Shown: positions 1-10,023, numbered from the stretch's first letter. The stretch: DNA of 64,000 nucleotides from Symbiodinium natans (GCA_905221605.1 CAJNDS010000746.1:369961-433960); one strand, 5' to 3'. The notes: a model not told the origin generated them from the sequence alone. A program made the numbers and translations.

Positions 1-142
1 CCTAAACCCTAAACCCGAAAAAAAGAAATCTAAACCATAAATCCTGAACGAGACCGTGGAAATTCACCTGAAGGTTGCTCGCGGAGATCACCCAGTGCCG
101 GGTGTGGGGATTCCAGTAAATGCCAAAAAGTTGGAACCCCCA
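1..142. other. mosaic start: short telomere-repeat remnant and unique sequence
   Basis: The window opens with about two CCCTAAA units, then roughly 100 bp of unique sequence. No coding or RNA signal is seen. The repeat is interstitial or cut by the window edge and cannot be shown to be a chromosome end. Confidence 0.5.
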
Positions 143-300
143 GGGTCCATGTACCTAACTATTATATACTATAGGGTTTAGGGTTTAGGGTTTAGGGCTA
201 GGGTTTAGGATCCATGTACCTAATGATTATAAACTTGGGCCTTAAAGTACCTTCTATACAGGGGCTTTAGGGCCCAAGTATCTAATAATGGAACATCCAT
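143..300. mobile_element. family B MITE (GGGTCCATGTACCT arms) interrupted by a telomere array
   Basis: Family B is a ~105-bp palindrome with arms CCCTAAGGGTCCATGTACCT and core TATACTTGGGCCTTAAAGTA. Here the left arm occurs twice (143-171 and 208-236) with a TTTAGGG array at 173-209 between the copies. Intact relatives lie at 15707-15810, 18331-18438 and 55145-55253, so this copy records an array insertion with arm duplication. Confidence 0.7.
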
Positions 301-654
301 ATCCCCATACCCAAAAGGTATACCAAAGGGAAGCCAAGCTCCCTAATCATCCTTCGACCATGTTCCAACTTTCTGGAGTTACTGTAGGTTAAGTCTAGGA
401 TTTAGGGTTTTTAGGGTTGTTTAGGGTTTAGGATTTGGGTATCGTGGCTCTCTCAATCTCTTTTCTGTCTTCAGTCCTTCCCCAATTCAAGGGCGCAACA
501 GTTTAACAGTACTGCTGACACAACCCGGTTTAGGGTTAAGGGGTTGCGGTTTAGGGTTTCGCATTAACATTATAGTCACGCTGCTGTGGGTCAAGCATCG
601 CTGGGGGATGCGTGAAGATGCTAACCCGCACGTGATGAGCCACAGAGTGTAGGG
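301..654. other. unique intergenic sequence with scattered TTTAGGG units
   Basis: Mixed unique sequence with single or double TTTAGGG units near 400-430 and 530-560. No coding signal was recognised. Confidence 0.4.
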
Positions 655-726
655 TTCACGGTTTAGGGTTTAGGGTTCAGGGTGTAGGGTTTAGGGTGTA
701 GGGTTTAGGGTTTAGAGTTTAGGGTT
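655..726. repeat. interstitial TTTAGGG array (degenerate)
   Basis: About nine TTTAGGG-like units with GTGTAGGG and GTTCAGGG variants. Confidence 0.85.
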
Positions 727-889
727 CAAGAGCTCCTGGTCGAGCAGTCTCTCGTTTAGGCTCGTTGTTTAGAACATCGAAAAAACACCCACCCACACGA
801 AGTTCCCAGAACATTAAGAAATACAAAGCTTCTTCCCTTTTATCAGGATGGATCAACAACAAAATTAATGACCACCACTTAACAGACGA

Positions 890-1315
890 GGAGGTTGAGG
901 CCTTGAGGCCCTGAAACCCTAAACACCAGGTGAGGCCGTGAAACCCGAAACACCCGGGCTTGAGGCCCTGAAACCCTGAACACCAGGCCTTGAGGCCCTG
1001 GAACCCTAAACACCACGGCTTGAGGCCCTGGAACCCTAAACAGCAGGCCTTGACGCCCTGAAACCCTAAACACCAGGCCTTGAGGATCTGAAACCCTGAA
1101 CACCCGGCCTTGAGGCCCTGAAACCCTAAACACCAGGCCTTGAGGCCCTGGAACCCTAAACGCCCGGGCTTGAGGCCCTGAAACCCTAAACAGCAGGCCT
1201 TGAGGCCCTGGAACCCTAAACACCCGGGCTTGAGGCCCTGAAACCCTAAACACCAGGGCTTGAGGCCCTGGAAACCATAAACACCAGGCCTTGAGGCCCT
1301 GAAACCCTAAATGTG
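890..1315. repeat. 30-bp minisatellite derived from CCCTAAA
   Basis: About 14 tandem units of ~30 bp. Each joins one CCCTAAA unit to an AACACCAGGCCTTGAGGCCC segment, with small substitutions. The array is open in one minus-strand frame only because 30 is divisible by three. It is contiguous, without unique spacers, so it is not a CRISPR array. Confidence 0.85.
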
Positions 1316-1354
1316 GGTTTAGGGTTTAGGGTCTCAAGGGTTTAGGGTCTCAGG

Positions 1355-1580
1355 GGAATTTTTGGGCCTTGCCCACGAATTCTTGGGGCTTGCCCACGAA
1401 TTCTTGGGCCTTGCCTACGAATTTTTGGGCCTTGCCCACGAAGTTTTGATCCTTGCCCACGAATTTTTGATCCTTGCCCACGAATGTTTGGGCCTTGCCC
1501 ACGAATTTCTGGGCCTTGCCCACGAATTTTTAGGCCTTGCCCACGAACCAAAAGGCCCAACAATTCGTGGGCAAGGCCCA
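1355..1580. repeat. ~21-bp minisatellite (GGGCCTTGCCCACGAATTT)
   Basis: Nine or so direct units of GGGCCTTGCCCACGAATTT run to about 1548. An inverted unit follows at 1555-1580, with further units at 1700-1745 beyond the inserted family C element. Confidence 0.85.
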
Positions 1581-1586
1581 AATATT

Positions 1587-1697
1587 CTAGGCTGCCCAGA
1601 AACCTAGGTTTAAAAAGGGTGTTTTTTTGCTTAAAGGGGTTTATAAGGGAACCCAAATCCCCCAAAAAGGGAATAAGGGTACTACTGTGCATCCTAG
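1587..1697. mobile_element. family C MITE, 4-bp target duplication TATT
   Basis: Ends read CTAGGCTGCCCAG and CATCCTAG, and TATT occurs on both sides (1583-1586, 1698-1701). Internal landmarks shared with other copies are AAAAAGGGTG, a T run, GGGGTTTATAAGGGAACC and AAGGGAATAAGGGTACTACT. It interrupts the 21-bp minisatellite. Confidence 0.8.
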
Positions 1698-1929
1698 TAT
1701 TCGTGGGCAAGGCCCAAAATCCGCATGTTGGGCCTTGCCCACGAAGACCATGAAGGCTTATAATTATATGGTAGGAGAGGTTTAGGGTTTAGGGTTTAGG
1801 GTTCAGGGTTCAGGGTTCAGGGTTTGGTGCTCTAGGGTTCGAGACGACCTTCCCCACACTACAAAGCTCTTGTGTGTAGATCACCAAGGTCACCTTGCTC
1901 GACTTAACCCAGGCACCCAGGACCGTAAA

Positions 1930-2056
1930 TCCTAAACCCTAAACCCTAAACCCTAAACCCTAAACCCTAAACCCTAAACCCTAAACCCTAAACCCTAAAC
2001 CCTAAACCCTAAACCCTAAACCCTAAACCCTAAACCCTAAACCCTAAACCCTAAAC
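1930..2056. repeat. interstitial CCCTAAA array, ~17 units
   Basis: A nearly perfect array of about 17 CCCTAAA heptamers between unique sequences, one of the longest here. Its G-rich strand could form G-quadruplexes. Confidence 0.95.
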
Positions 2057-2163
2057 TAAACCCCATGTACATGGGCCTTAAAGGTTTGGCGTCTCTTCCA
2101 TGGGCGCTCGTTGCCTTGCTATGGATTCACCCCTCAGCTTGCGTTTTGGGGGTAATAGGGTCA
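2057..2163. other. telomere-flanked block (CCCTAAA left, TTTAGGG right)
   Basis: A ~107-bp unique block between inverted telomere arrays. On the plus strand an ATG at 2065 opens a 30-codon hydrophobic frame that resembles a signal peptide, but an open frame of this size is expected by chance. Confidence 0.4.
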
Positions 2164-2639
2164 TGGGTTTAGGGTTTAGGGCTTAAGGGGTTGTAGGCAT
2201 TACGGGTTCACAGGGGTTTGAAGGGTCTATAGGGTTTAGGGTTTAGGGAGTAGAGTTTAGGGCTCTCCTGATGATCCTAAAGAAACGCTTTTGGGAAGAG
2301 TATGCGGGCGGCCGTTTTAGGGTTTTTCGTTCTGAGCAGGCACCCTAAGGGGAAGGAACCTTTATGCGACCACAGCTCCTCAGAACTGAGAACGCGGCGG
2401 CCATGCTTGCCAGCTCTCGCACGACTGCTGCCTTCCAGCGGGAATGACTTGAACCCTTACCCCAAACCCCGCACCCTGAGGACGAACTCCCTAAATCTTA
2501 AACCGTAAACACTAAACCGCAAACCTAGGTTCGCGGATGCAACTTCTGCTCACTCAGCTATGTCGCCCTACACCACCTCCACATCTGGAAGCACCTTGCC
2601 GCAAAAACCAATCCTGGGGTAGTTAGGGCCGTTTTGGGG

Positions 2640-2756
2640 GGTCCTTTGTATGACTAGACCCAAGAATAACCCGGGAATAAACAAGGGTGCCCTTTTCTGG
2701 TTTAAAGGGGGCCTAAACCCTATAAAAGGGAAAAAAAGGCCTACTCTGCGTCCCTA
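2640..2756. mobile_element. family C-related MITE (subfamily with GGCCTACTC end)
   Basis: Shares the order AATAACC, AAGGGTGCCCTTTT, AAAGGGGGCC, AAAGGGAAAAAAGGCC with family C, but ends in GGCCTACTCTG. Similar versions lie at 52545-52672 and 58510-58622. Ends are not sharply defined. Confidence 0.5.
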
Positions 2757-3410
2757 GATAAGATGCCGTACTACGTTCGGCATATAGAGTCCCACAAAGG
2801 GACCTAAGGTGGAGAAGGGGCAGGAAATGCTAGTCCTTAAATCTCTTCCCTGAGAAAGCCCCGTTGTGCTGCATAGAAACAACATCACGTTCCATGATCC
2901 GGGAACCACCGTGGTAAGCCTTAGGGTTCCGGCTGTTGGGATTAGGGGCCTTTCAGGCTCATTCCTAACTTCCGCACAATCTCGAAACGCAAACCCAAAA
3001 TGTACCCAAACCCTTCGACCCCAAAAGCCCCAAAAGCCGCAAGACCCTCAGCCGAAATTCCGGTGACGGGTTGCAGGTGAAGGGCTTGGAAAATCTGCCC
3101 TGAACCCTAAAACCCTGGACCGTAAACCGCGCAAGGATCTTGTCTTGGGCCAAGAGCAGCACAACCACCCAAGCCCCAAGTCCCTGTTGTGTCCCCAAAC
3201 CCTTAACCCTAAACCCTAAACCCTAAAGCCTACACCCCAAAACCTCGAGCATGCACTAAACTCGAACGCCCCACACGCCGACACCCTAAACGTCCTAGAC
3301 CCTAAAACGCTAACCCTAGACCCTAAACCCTAAACCTCTGGTCTCGCCTGCCTCTGGGCTCCCTCATCCAACACTTTCATTGATCAGGGATGTGCAAACT
3401 TCCGAACTTT
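2757..3410. other. intergenic, scattered CCCTAAA units, no gene seen
   Basis: Unique sequence with short CCCTAAA runs at about 3203-3225 and 3310-3340. Two overlapping short ORFs on opposite strands (2866-3198) show no recognisable domain. Confidence 0.4.
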
Positions 3411-3501
3411 CCCAAAGAGCCCAATATTGCTTCATTAAGGAATATACCTTAAATCATATCAAGGATCCCTAAAGGGGTTAAGCAATATTGGGCTCTTTGG
3501 G
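3411..3501. mobile_element. family A MITE (CCCAAAGAGCCC arms)
   Basis: A palindrome with ends CCCAAAGAGCCCAATATTGC and GGGCTCTTTGGG and core ATTAAGGAATATACCTTAAA. The right half is shortened. TT lies on both sides (3409-3410, 3502-3503), matching the 2-bp duplications of other copies. Confidence 0.8.
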
Positions 3502-3577
3502 TTAGCTGAAACGCCAAGGGAATAGGGCGCATTTGAACGGCAAAGCGTGCGGCCCACACGGCTATACTTGTGAACGA

Positions 3578-3686
3578 CCCAAAGAGCCCAATATTGCATA
3601 ACTAAGGAATATACCTTAAATCCTACTAAGGGTCCCTATAGGATTGAAGGAATATTCCTTAACTAAGCAATGTTGGGGTCTTTGTG
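3578..3686. mobile_element. family A MITE
   Basis: Second copy 77 bp from the first, with arms AGAGCCCAATATTGC and GCAATGTTGGGGTCTTTG around the conserved core. Confidence 0.8.
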
Positions 3687-3784
3687 TCGTTGCACCTGGA
3701 AAAGATGCGGCGGTGAGAAGCAGACAATTCGTTCAGACGATTCGTTCCGCTCTCTCACACCACTGACGCATAGAAACGTATCAA

Positions 3785-3901
3785 CCCTAAACCCAAAACC
3801 CAAAACCCAAAACCCAAAACCCTAACCCTAAACCCTAAACCCTAAACCCTAAACCCTAAACCCTAAACCCTAAACCCTAAACCCTAAACCCTAAACCCTA
3901 A
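3785..3901. repeat. interstitial CCCTAAA array
   Basis: CCCAAAA-type units at the left grade into about 11 perfect CCCTAAA units. Confidence 0.95.
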
Positions 3902-3986
3902 AGCGAGCACAACAAGTTCTCGCTGGCGCCAGAAGTGACCCCGAAGCCAGCAGAGTCGAACCCGACCCCGACAAGGAGCAGGGGGC

Positions 3987-4043
3987 TAACCCTAAACCCT
4001 AAACCCTAAACCCTAAACCCTAAACCCTAAACCCTAAACCCTA
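3987..4043. repeat. interstitial CCCTAAA array
   Basis: Eight CCCTAAA units, separated from the preceding array by an 85-bp GC-rich unique block. Confidence 0.95.
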
Positions 4044-4095
4044 ATCCGGTCAGATGCAGCACCTCGCCATCCTTGCCGCCTACACTGAAGGTCAC

Positions 4096-4141
4096 GGAAG
4101 CATCTCGCGCATCAGCCGCGTGGCCTCCTTCACACCCACTT
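4096..4141 (-). other. candidate short exon between telomere arrays
   Basis: On the minus strand a pyrimidine-rich tract ending CCGCCCTCAG precedes 46 bp that translate to a helix-like segment (VGVKEATRLMREM), followed by GTGACC, an acceptable donor. CCCTAAA arrays lie on both sides (3987-4043, 4199-4245). No homology is recognised and no transcript evidence is available. Confidence 0.3.
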
Positions 4142-4322
4142 CTGAGGGCGGCGCGAGAACAAAAATGACAAGTAGAAAGATACCTTGGAAAGAAGCCCGT
4201 AAACCCTAAACCCTAAACCCTACACCCTACACCCTAAACCCTAAACCCTGAATCCCTGAACGGCTCGCCTGTCCAGAGCCCGGAAGGCTGGTGCACCCAA
4301 AGGAGGCCTGGGACTCGCTGGG

Positions 4323-4560
4323 CTTAGGGTTTAGGGTTTAGGGTTTAGGGTTAGGGTTCAGGGTTTATTTAGGGTTTAGGGTTTAGGGTTCAGGGTTTAG
4401 GGTTTAGGATATGGGGGTTTGGGGTTTGGGGTTTGGGGTTTGGGGTTTGGGGTTTAGGGTTTAGGGTTTAGGGTCCGGGGGTTTGGGGTTTAGGATCTAG
4501 GGTTTCGGGTTTAGGGTTTGATGTTTAAGGTTCAGGGTTCAGGGTTTAGGGTTCTTTCAG
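4323..4560. repeat. degenerate TTTAGGG array
   Basis: About 30 units, mixing TTTAGGG, TTTGGGG and GTTCAGGG. Local runs of one variant suggest slippage or unequal exchange within the array. Confidence 0.9.
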
Positions 4561-4669
4561 GCTTTAGGGCTGAACCCTAGTTGGGGTTGTGGTGGTCCGG
4601 TTGTTCTTCGGGCTTCCTTGGGCGAGCAGGGGAAGGGGGCGGGGGGTCAAAGCCTATGCGGCTTAGGGC

Positions 4670-4785
4670 TTATGCTTACTTCTCCAATAACCCAGGAGAA
4701 AAAAGGTTAAACTTTTTTACTCCTACTGAATAAGGAAACTGAAAGTTTAAAGTTCAGCTTTTGGCGAAGTAAGTATGGGGTGTAG
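4670..4785. mobile_element. family J hairpin element (CTTACTTCTCC arms)
   Basis: A palindrome-like segment with TGCTTACTTCT at the left, GGCGAAGTAAGTAT at the right, and internal AAAAGGTTAAACTTTTT and AAAGTTTAAAGTTCAGC. A related copy lies at 17697-17797. Confidence 0.5.
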
Positions 4786-5169
4786 GGTTTAGGGCTTAGG
4801 GTCATCCTAAACCCTAAATTTTAACCCCAAACCCTAAACCCTAAACCCTAAACCCCAGGCCAGACACCTATGCCCGTCAGGCTGAGAGCAGTGCAAGGCT
4901 TTGCTGGCGCATTGCCGCGGCAAAGGTCAGGAAGCCTTGGGCGCAACGGGACTTGCGTGGCGGGGCTGAGCGTTTGGGGTTGAGGGCTCCTTCCACCCTG
5001 CAAAACCTAAACCCGAAACCCGAAGCCCTAAGCCCCAAGCCCTAAACCCTAAACCCGAAACCCTAAACCTAAACCCTCAAAAGCCCTGAAACAAACCAAA
5101 GGGCCGGCGTGATGGTGTTGGAGGGACCTTTGGGTTTCGAGTTTGAACCTCGGAGGACTCCTCTTTTTG

Positions 5170-5281
5170 CTAGGCTGCCCGTAACCTGGGCTTAAAAAGG
5201 GTGCCCTTTTTTGCTTGAAGGGGTTTATAAGGGAACCTAAACCCCCAAAAAAGGGAATAAGGGTACTACTGGGCATCCTAG
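5170..5281. mobile_element. family C MITE, 4-bp target duplication TTTG
   Basis: Ends CTAGGCTGCCC and GGGCATCCTAG, with TTTG at 5166-5169 and 5282-5285. Its interior matches the copies at 1587, 6751 and 21224. Confidence 0.85.
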
Positions 5282-5397
5282 TTTGGGATTCGGACCCTCA
5301 CACCTTCACCCCCCGCCATACCCTGCCCCCCTAGACAGGGGGTTGGATAGGGGGTACATAGGGCATTCTCGACACCACAAGCCCGAATCTGCAGACT

Positions 5398-5735
5398 AAG
5401 CCCTAAACCCTAAACCCTAAACCCCTAAACCCTAAACCCTAAGCCCTAAGTCTCGAACCCTGAGCCCTCAACCCCCAAGCCATGCATGCCACAAAGCCTG
5501 AACGGAACCCTAAGCCCGAAAGACTTCTACAAAACCCTCCAACCCCCAGACCCTCAGACCCTCAGACCCTCAAACCCTCACACCCTCAGACCCTCAAACC
5601 CTCAAGCCCTCAAACCCTCAAGCCCTCAAACCCTCAAACCCTCGAGCCCTCAAACCCTCAAACCCTCAAGCCCTCAAACCCTCAAACCCTCATACCCTCA
5701 AGCCCTCAAGCCCTCAAACCCTCAACCTGCTCTTC
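5398..5735. repeat. CCCTAAA array followed by CCCTCAAA octamer array
   Basis: CCCTAAA-like units at 5398-5460, then from about 5545 some 20 octamers of the form CCCTCAAA/CCCTCAAG. The long ORFs here are translations of the octamer repeat (PSNPQTLK-type peptides), not genes. Confidence 0.85.
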
Positions 5736-5787
5736 TAGCATCTGCAGCCAAAACACAGCGCTCCGACTGAGGGGTGCGGACCTCGTA

Positions 5788-5923
5788 CCCAGAGAGCCCA
5801 ATACCCCCTTAGTTAAGGACATACACTTTAAATTTACAAAATACCCTGAACCCTAAACTCTAAACCTTGAACCCTAAACCCTAACCCCGTCAAGGGCATA
5901 CACTTTAATTTACAAAATACCCT
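5788..5923. mobile_element. family A half-element split by a telomere-like array with duplicated flank
   Basis: The left half of a family A element (CCCAGAGAGCCCAATACC) runs to about 5846. A CCCTAAA-like array follows, then a second, slightly diverged copy of about 34 bp containing CATACACTTTAA and TTTACAAAATACCCT (5813-5846 versus 5890-5923). The array therefore lies between direct copies of the same unique sequence. Confidence 0.65.
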
Positions 5924-6111
5924 ACCCTAATCCCAAACCCTAATTACACCACTTTAGGGTTTGAGGTTTTGGAGTTGGGCTCGTGTGAGAAGAGTCTAGG
6001 AGAAGTTTGAGGGTTTGGCGTTCGCAGCTGGAATACCTTAAGTCCAAGGCTGTTAGAATGGGTGTGCATGCATCTAAAAAAACATACGTATGTGTATGTA
6101 TAAACTGAACA

Positions 6112-6141
6112 TATTTAATATATATATATATATATGTATAT
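6112..6141. repeat. (TA)n microsatellite
   Basis: A short TA-rich run followed by TATATAGAGGG. Confidence 0.8.
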
Positions 6142-6339
6142 AGAGGGAACACACCTGAATCTCTAAACCCTAAACCCGCCGTACACTCTTGCGAAACAGC
6201 CTCACTGTCTTGGGCTAGAAGCTAGGGTAGGCCCTATAAGCCCTATAAACCTTAAGGATACACCGCCCCGCAACCCCTACTCCCCCAAGCCCTAAATTCT
6301 CTCCGTGGAGGTGGGGAGGTTGAACCAGAACACACCACA

Positions 6340-6460
6340 GATATGGGAGTGTCCGAAAATTGGGGTACCCTTTTTGGGGGTCCCTTTAAGGGGATTCTCT
6401 TGTATTTGGGGAAGCAAAGGGGGTACCCCTATTTTGGGAAATAGCCCACATCTAGATGCA
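6340..6460. mobile_element. hairpin element with GGGGTACCC arms
   Basis: An imperfect palindrome with GAAAATTGGGGTACCC on the left and GGGGGTACCCCTATTTTGGG on the right, around a GGTCCCTTTAAGGGG centre. Partly similar sequence is at 8350-8410 and 22055-22100. It is probably another MITE family. Confidence 0.4.
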
Positions 6461-6549
6461 GGGCTCGGAGATGGGGCACTCGTACAAGTGCTAGCGGTAG
6501 CTGAAGAACCCCATAGCCCAATAAAACTCCACATACTTTTTCCATTCCA

Positions 6550-6612
6550 GGTTTAGGGTTTAGGGGTTAGGGTTTGAGGTTTAGGGTTCAGGGTTTAGGG
6601 TTTAGGGTTTAC
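6550..6612. repeat. interstitial TTTAGGG array
   Basis: About eight TTTAGGG-like units with one TTTGAGG and one TTCAGGG variant. Confidence 0.9.
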
Positions 6613-6750
6613 GTATGTTTTCCAATCCAGGGTCTCAAGGTCATATGGTGACTTCTCCATATTATGGTCCCGTTTGGGGTTACTAGAAGGCGGCCTCCTT
6701 AACGTTTAGGGTGCCCAACATGGAACCATCATTATTTCAGAACTGAGAAT

Positions 6751-6866
6751 CTAGGCTGCCCAGTAACCTAGGCTTAAAAAGGGTGCCCCTTTTTTGCTTA
6801 AAGGGGTTTACAAGGGAACCTAACCCCCCCAAAAAAAGGGAATAAGGTTTCTACTGGGCATCCTAG
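6751..6866. mobile_element. family C MITE, 4-bp target duplication GAAT
   Basis: Ends CTAGGCTGCCCAGTAACC and GGGCATCCTAG, with GAAT at 6747-6750 and 6867-6870. Confidence 0.85.
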
Positions 6867-7084
6867 GAATAAAGGACTCTACAGGTGAATGGGTGCACCC
6901 TACAGTCTGCGCAAACTACGCTCGGCCACGAAGAAGCTGCACCCTGAGCCTGTGGCTTTAGGTCTGTGGGGCTCAGGGCTTTATGAGGGCAAAGGTTTCG
7001 GGCTTTCAGGCTTCGGGCTTGCCATGCTTTGTAACTTCACCTCGCAGAATAAATACCCCCAGTTGAGCACAACTCCCCCTTTAA

Positions 7085-7415
7085 CCCTGAACCCTAAACC
7101 CTAAACCCTAAACCCTAAACCCTAAACCCTAAACCCTAAACCCTACACCACCATAAACCCTAAACCCTACACCACCCTAAACCCTAAACCCTAAACCTTA
7201 AACCCTAAACCCTACACCACCCTAAACCCTAAACCCTAAACCCTAAACAACCCGAAACCCTAAATGCCGGTAGGCACCAAGGCCGAGGTTGCTGCCAATC
7301 GCGCGGCGCAGCCGACGTACCTTGTAGCTAGGCTAGACAAACCCTAAACCCTAAACCCTAAACCCTAAACCCTAAACCCTAAACCCTAAACCCTAAACCC
7401 TAAACCCTAAACCCT
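7085..7415. repeat. CCCTAAA arrays with CACCA interruptions
   Basis: Runs of CCCTAAA broken by repeated ACACCACC segments (7085-7265), a ~70-bp unique block, then a clean array at 7340-7413. The regular CACCA spacing suggests a secondary amplification unit. Confidence 0.9.
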
Positions 7416-7878
7416 CTAGAATGGAACTCAAAACCGGCACCAAACCCGGGACCCCAAGCCTACCCAAAATCCCGGTGCTAGGATGAACCCTCAAACTCTA
7501 TATATCCCCACGCCTGAACCCTAAACCCGAATACGGACACGGCCCCAAGAACAAAGCCCAAACAAGCCCCGCACAGACGCTACATTTTCACGGGCCCTTG
7601 GTATAAAAGGCAGCACACAAAATCTACAACAACAAATCTGACGACCCAAGAAACCGACACAGGCACTTTAGGGTATAGGGACTGGTGTTCAGTCAGAGGC
7701 AAGAAAGCATCCGCGTGGGCAGATACTGCTCTCAAACCAAGTAAGGGCATGTGTGGTTTAGGGTTCAGGTGGAGAGACTAACCTTAGGGCTCCAAGTAGA
7801 CAAAAAAGCACCTACATTGGGGTCGAAAGTCTGGAATTAATGCTCAGTGTTGGCTATTTGGAGCCTGAGGGTACACCC
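7416..7878. other. unique intergenic sequence
   Basis: No repeat or gene was recognised in this ~460-bp stretch. Confidence 0.35.
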
Positions 7879-8010
7879 CTAAACCCTGAACCCTAAACCC
7901 TAAATCCTAAACCCTAAACCCTACACCCTAAACCCTACAAACCCTAAACCCTAAACCCTAAAAGGCCCTAAACCCTAAACCCTAAACTCTAACCCTGAAC
8001 CCTAAACCCT
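7879..8010. repeat. interstitial CCCTAAA array (imperfect)
   Basis: About 16 units in three runs with CCCTGAA, CCCTACA and AAAGG interruptions. Confidence 0.9.
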
Positions 8011-8104
8011 AGCTTCGCGACTGCACTCAAGTGCCATCAAGGCACTCAAAGCCATAGCTCATCGACCAATCCAAGCTGTCGTGTTGGGGCTTCGCTTGGG
8101 GCTT

Positions 8105-8230
8105 CCTACCCAGACCCCTGGGAGGATCCAAAAAATAGAACCCCCAGATAGTACCCTCTACGACTAGTGGGTCAATTTTAGGAACCCTGAAGGGGATTTG
8201 TTTTTGGATCCTCCCAGGGGTCTGGGTAAT
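8105..8230. mobile_element. family H hairpin element (CCCAGACCCCTGGGAGGATCC arms)
   Basis: Perfect inverted arms (CCCAGACCCCTGGGAGGATC left, reverse complement right) flank a ~70-bp loop. A diverged copy at 39135-39385 carries a telomere array in its loop, which makes this copy the unoccupied reference. Confidence 0.7.
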
Positions 8231-8618
8231 GGGGCTTTGCGATCTTTGGGGTGAGATTAGGCAAAAGCGCAAACCCCCTAAAAAGCAGCAATAAGAGCAG
8301 AGCTCTAGAATTCTACGCTGCACCTTCATAGCTGTAGAACAGTTACGAACATTGTGGGGGTTTCCGATATTCGGGGTGCCGTATTCGGGTCCTTATTATA
8401 AGGGGATCATACTCTGTGGCGGTCTGTTGTAGGCCCCCCCCCCTATTCTCGTAAAGCCCCCACATTGGACATTCCTACATGCCCTGAGATTTAGGTTTTC
8501 GTTTAGGCTTCAGGAGGGTTTAGGGTTTAGGGTTTAGAGTTTAGGGTTTACCTCTGTGGCCTCTCAAGGGTAACTTCCGGGGCTGCCAGATGATGACGGG
8601 CAGGTACGATCTTAACAC

Positions 8619-8722
8619 CCCAGATCTTCCCAAAAACCCCTTAATTAAGGAATGTACCCTAAGTTCTACGAAGGGTCGCTATTATGAGCCAGGGGTCTAT
8701 TCCCTTAATTCCAAGATCTTAG
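8619..8722. mobile_element. family A variant MITE (CAGATCTTCC arms)
   Basis: It has the core CCCCTTAATTAAGGAATGTA of family A but arms CAGATCTTCC / AAGATCTT instead of AAAGAGCCC. The right side is diverged. Confidence 0.55.
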
Positions 8723-8774
8723 TACGATGTCAACGCTACGGGCCTCTACTGGCTCTACAAAGTGCGACCCTGAA

Positions 8775-8995
8775 CCCTGTACTTATACAATCCAGCTTAG
8801 GTGCTCTATTTGGTTGGTTGGTGCAATATCCCAATGTTCCCCCTTATACTAACAGTCCTGGAAAGGGACTATATAGGGGAGGTACTAGAATCCCTATGAA
8901 GGACTGTTCGTAGAAGGGGGAACGTCCCAAAGCTTGCATTTCAAAGCTGAGTGCTGTGGAATCGCACTACGGGGTTGGATTCTTGGAGCTAGAAA
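8775..8995. repeat. duplicated segment, copy 1, with family D MITE
   Basis: Shares blocks (ACAATCCAGCTTAGGTGCT, GCTGAGTGCTGTGGAATCGC, TTCTTGGAGCT) in the same order with 9318-9548. Both copies carry a family D hairpin (TTCCCCCTTATACTAACAGT ... GAAGGGGGAACGT) at the same position, here 8829-8932, so the hairpin was present before the duplication. Confidence 0.65.
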
Positions 8996-8999
8996 TACA

Positions 9000-9215
9000 C
9001 CCTATAAACCCTATAAACCCCATGAACACCATAAACCCCATAAACCCTATAAACCCCATAAACCCCATAAACCCTAAAAACCCTAAAAACCCCAAAAACC
9101 CCAAAACCTCAAAAACCCTAGAAACCCTATAAACCCTATAAACCCTATAAACCCTATAAACCCTATAAACCCTATAAACCCTATAAACCCTATAAACCCC
9201 TCAAACCCTAAACCC
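9000..9215. repeat. CCCTATAAA 9-mer array
   Basis: A nonamer derivative of the telomere repeat (CCCTATAAA, with CCCCATAAA and CCCTAAAAA variants), becoming homogeneous at 9120-9200. It separates the two duplicated segments. Confidence 0.9.
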
Positions 9216-9317
9216 CAAATGGCTAAGCTTCCGTAAGGCTCCCCAGGTACCTATCCGCCATGGAACCCCCCCTTAAGAACGCTATCAAACAGCGACCGCT
9301 TGAAGCCTCAAGTGAAA

Positions 9318-9548
9318 TTTGTGTTTACACTCCAGCTTGGGTGCTTTATTTTACTGACTGGTACGATATACAGCATAGATTGGGGGTATTCCCCCTTATA
9401 CTAACAGTCCTTAATAGGGATTAGAATAAGGGGTACCATAATCCCTATTAAGGACTGTAGTAGAAGGGGGATGTTCCTCCCAAAAGCTTACGTACATTTT
9501 ACAGCTGAGTGCCTTGCAGAATTGCACTAGGGGCTGGGACTCTTAGAG
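9318..9548. repeat. duplicated segment, copy 2, with family D MITE
   Basis: Partner of 8775-8995. The family D hairpin spans about 9388-9480 (TTCCCCCTTATACTAACAGT at the left, GGACTGTAGTAGAAGGGGGA at the right). Confidence 0.65.
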
Positions 9549-9549
9549 C

Positions 9550-10023
9550 TTACATCGTGAGCCTCGAACCATGAGAACCCAGGCGGGGTGTAAGAGAAAA
9601 TGTCCCCCCCCAAGCATGGTTTGAATTCTCAGCGAACATCTTGCCGAAATGCCACCTCGCGGCGAGCCACGATCTTGCGACCCAGTCTACGGACTTCAAC
9701 CAGTCTGCCCTGATGTCCGCGTCCACTCCTATGTCGGCATATTCTCCCCATAGCTCGTCAATCATTGACAAGAAGATGAGACTCTGCATGGCGTTGAACT
9801 CCAAGTAGAAGTTGCCACTGCAGCATGAGTCCCATATTCGCGACCTCATTCGCAAATTCGCAAATGGATTGGATGGAACTCCAATTCCAGCACTGGACAT
9901 GGACACCTCTGCATGCCCTTGGATGCAGGAATGCACCAGTGCAGCCTCTAAACACCAAACCCTGAACTCTGCAAAACACAAGAGATCACACAAAGCGAGC
10001 TGGCGGAACCAGCAGAGCAGCAC
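9550..10023 (-). CDS. possible gene fragment, unknown product
   Basis: A 157-codon open frame in GC-balanced sequence free of telomere repeats. The middle of the translation looks protein-like, with an acidic/aromatic stretch (SMIDELWGEYADIG, then DWVARSWLAARWHFGKMF). The N-terminal half is Cys/Leu-rich and may be non-coding read-through. No family is recognised. It could be one exon of a gene, a pseudogene fragment, or chance; two shorter overlapping ORFs in other frames were treated as shadows. Flanking CCCTAAA material starts near 10080. Confidence 0.3.
   Translation of the reverse strand: MLLCWFRQLALCDLLCFAEFRVWCLEAALVHSCIQGHAEVSMSSAGIGVPSNPFANLRMRSRIWDSCCSGNFYLEFNAMQSLIFLSMIDELWGEYADIGVDADIRADWLKSVDWVARSWLAARWHFGKMFAENSNHAWGGTFSLTPRLGSHGSRLTM

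Noticed and set aside
1-20. True chromosome end at the window start
   Set aside because: Only two or three units, and equivalent arrays occur throughout the window.
879-1253. 124-codon minus-strand ORF of repeated FRVSGPQ-type peptides
   Set aside because: It is the translation of a 30-bp minisatellite; length divisible by three keeps the frame open.
890-1315. CRISPR-like regular 30-bp repeats
   Set aside because: Units are contiguous with no unique spacers, contain the telomere heptamer, and the DNA is eukaryotic.
5482-5856. Two overlapping plus-strand ORFs rich in PSNPQTLK
   Set aside because: Octamer array translated in two frames; no unique coding sequence.
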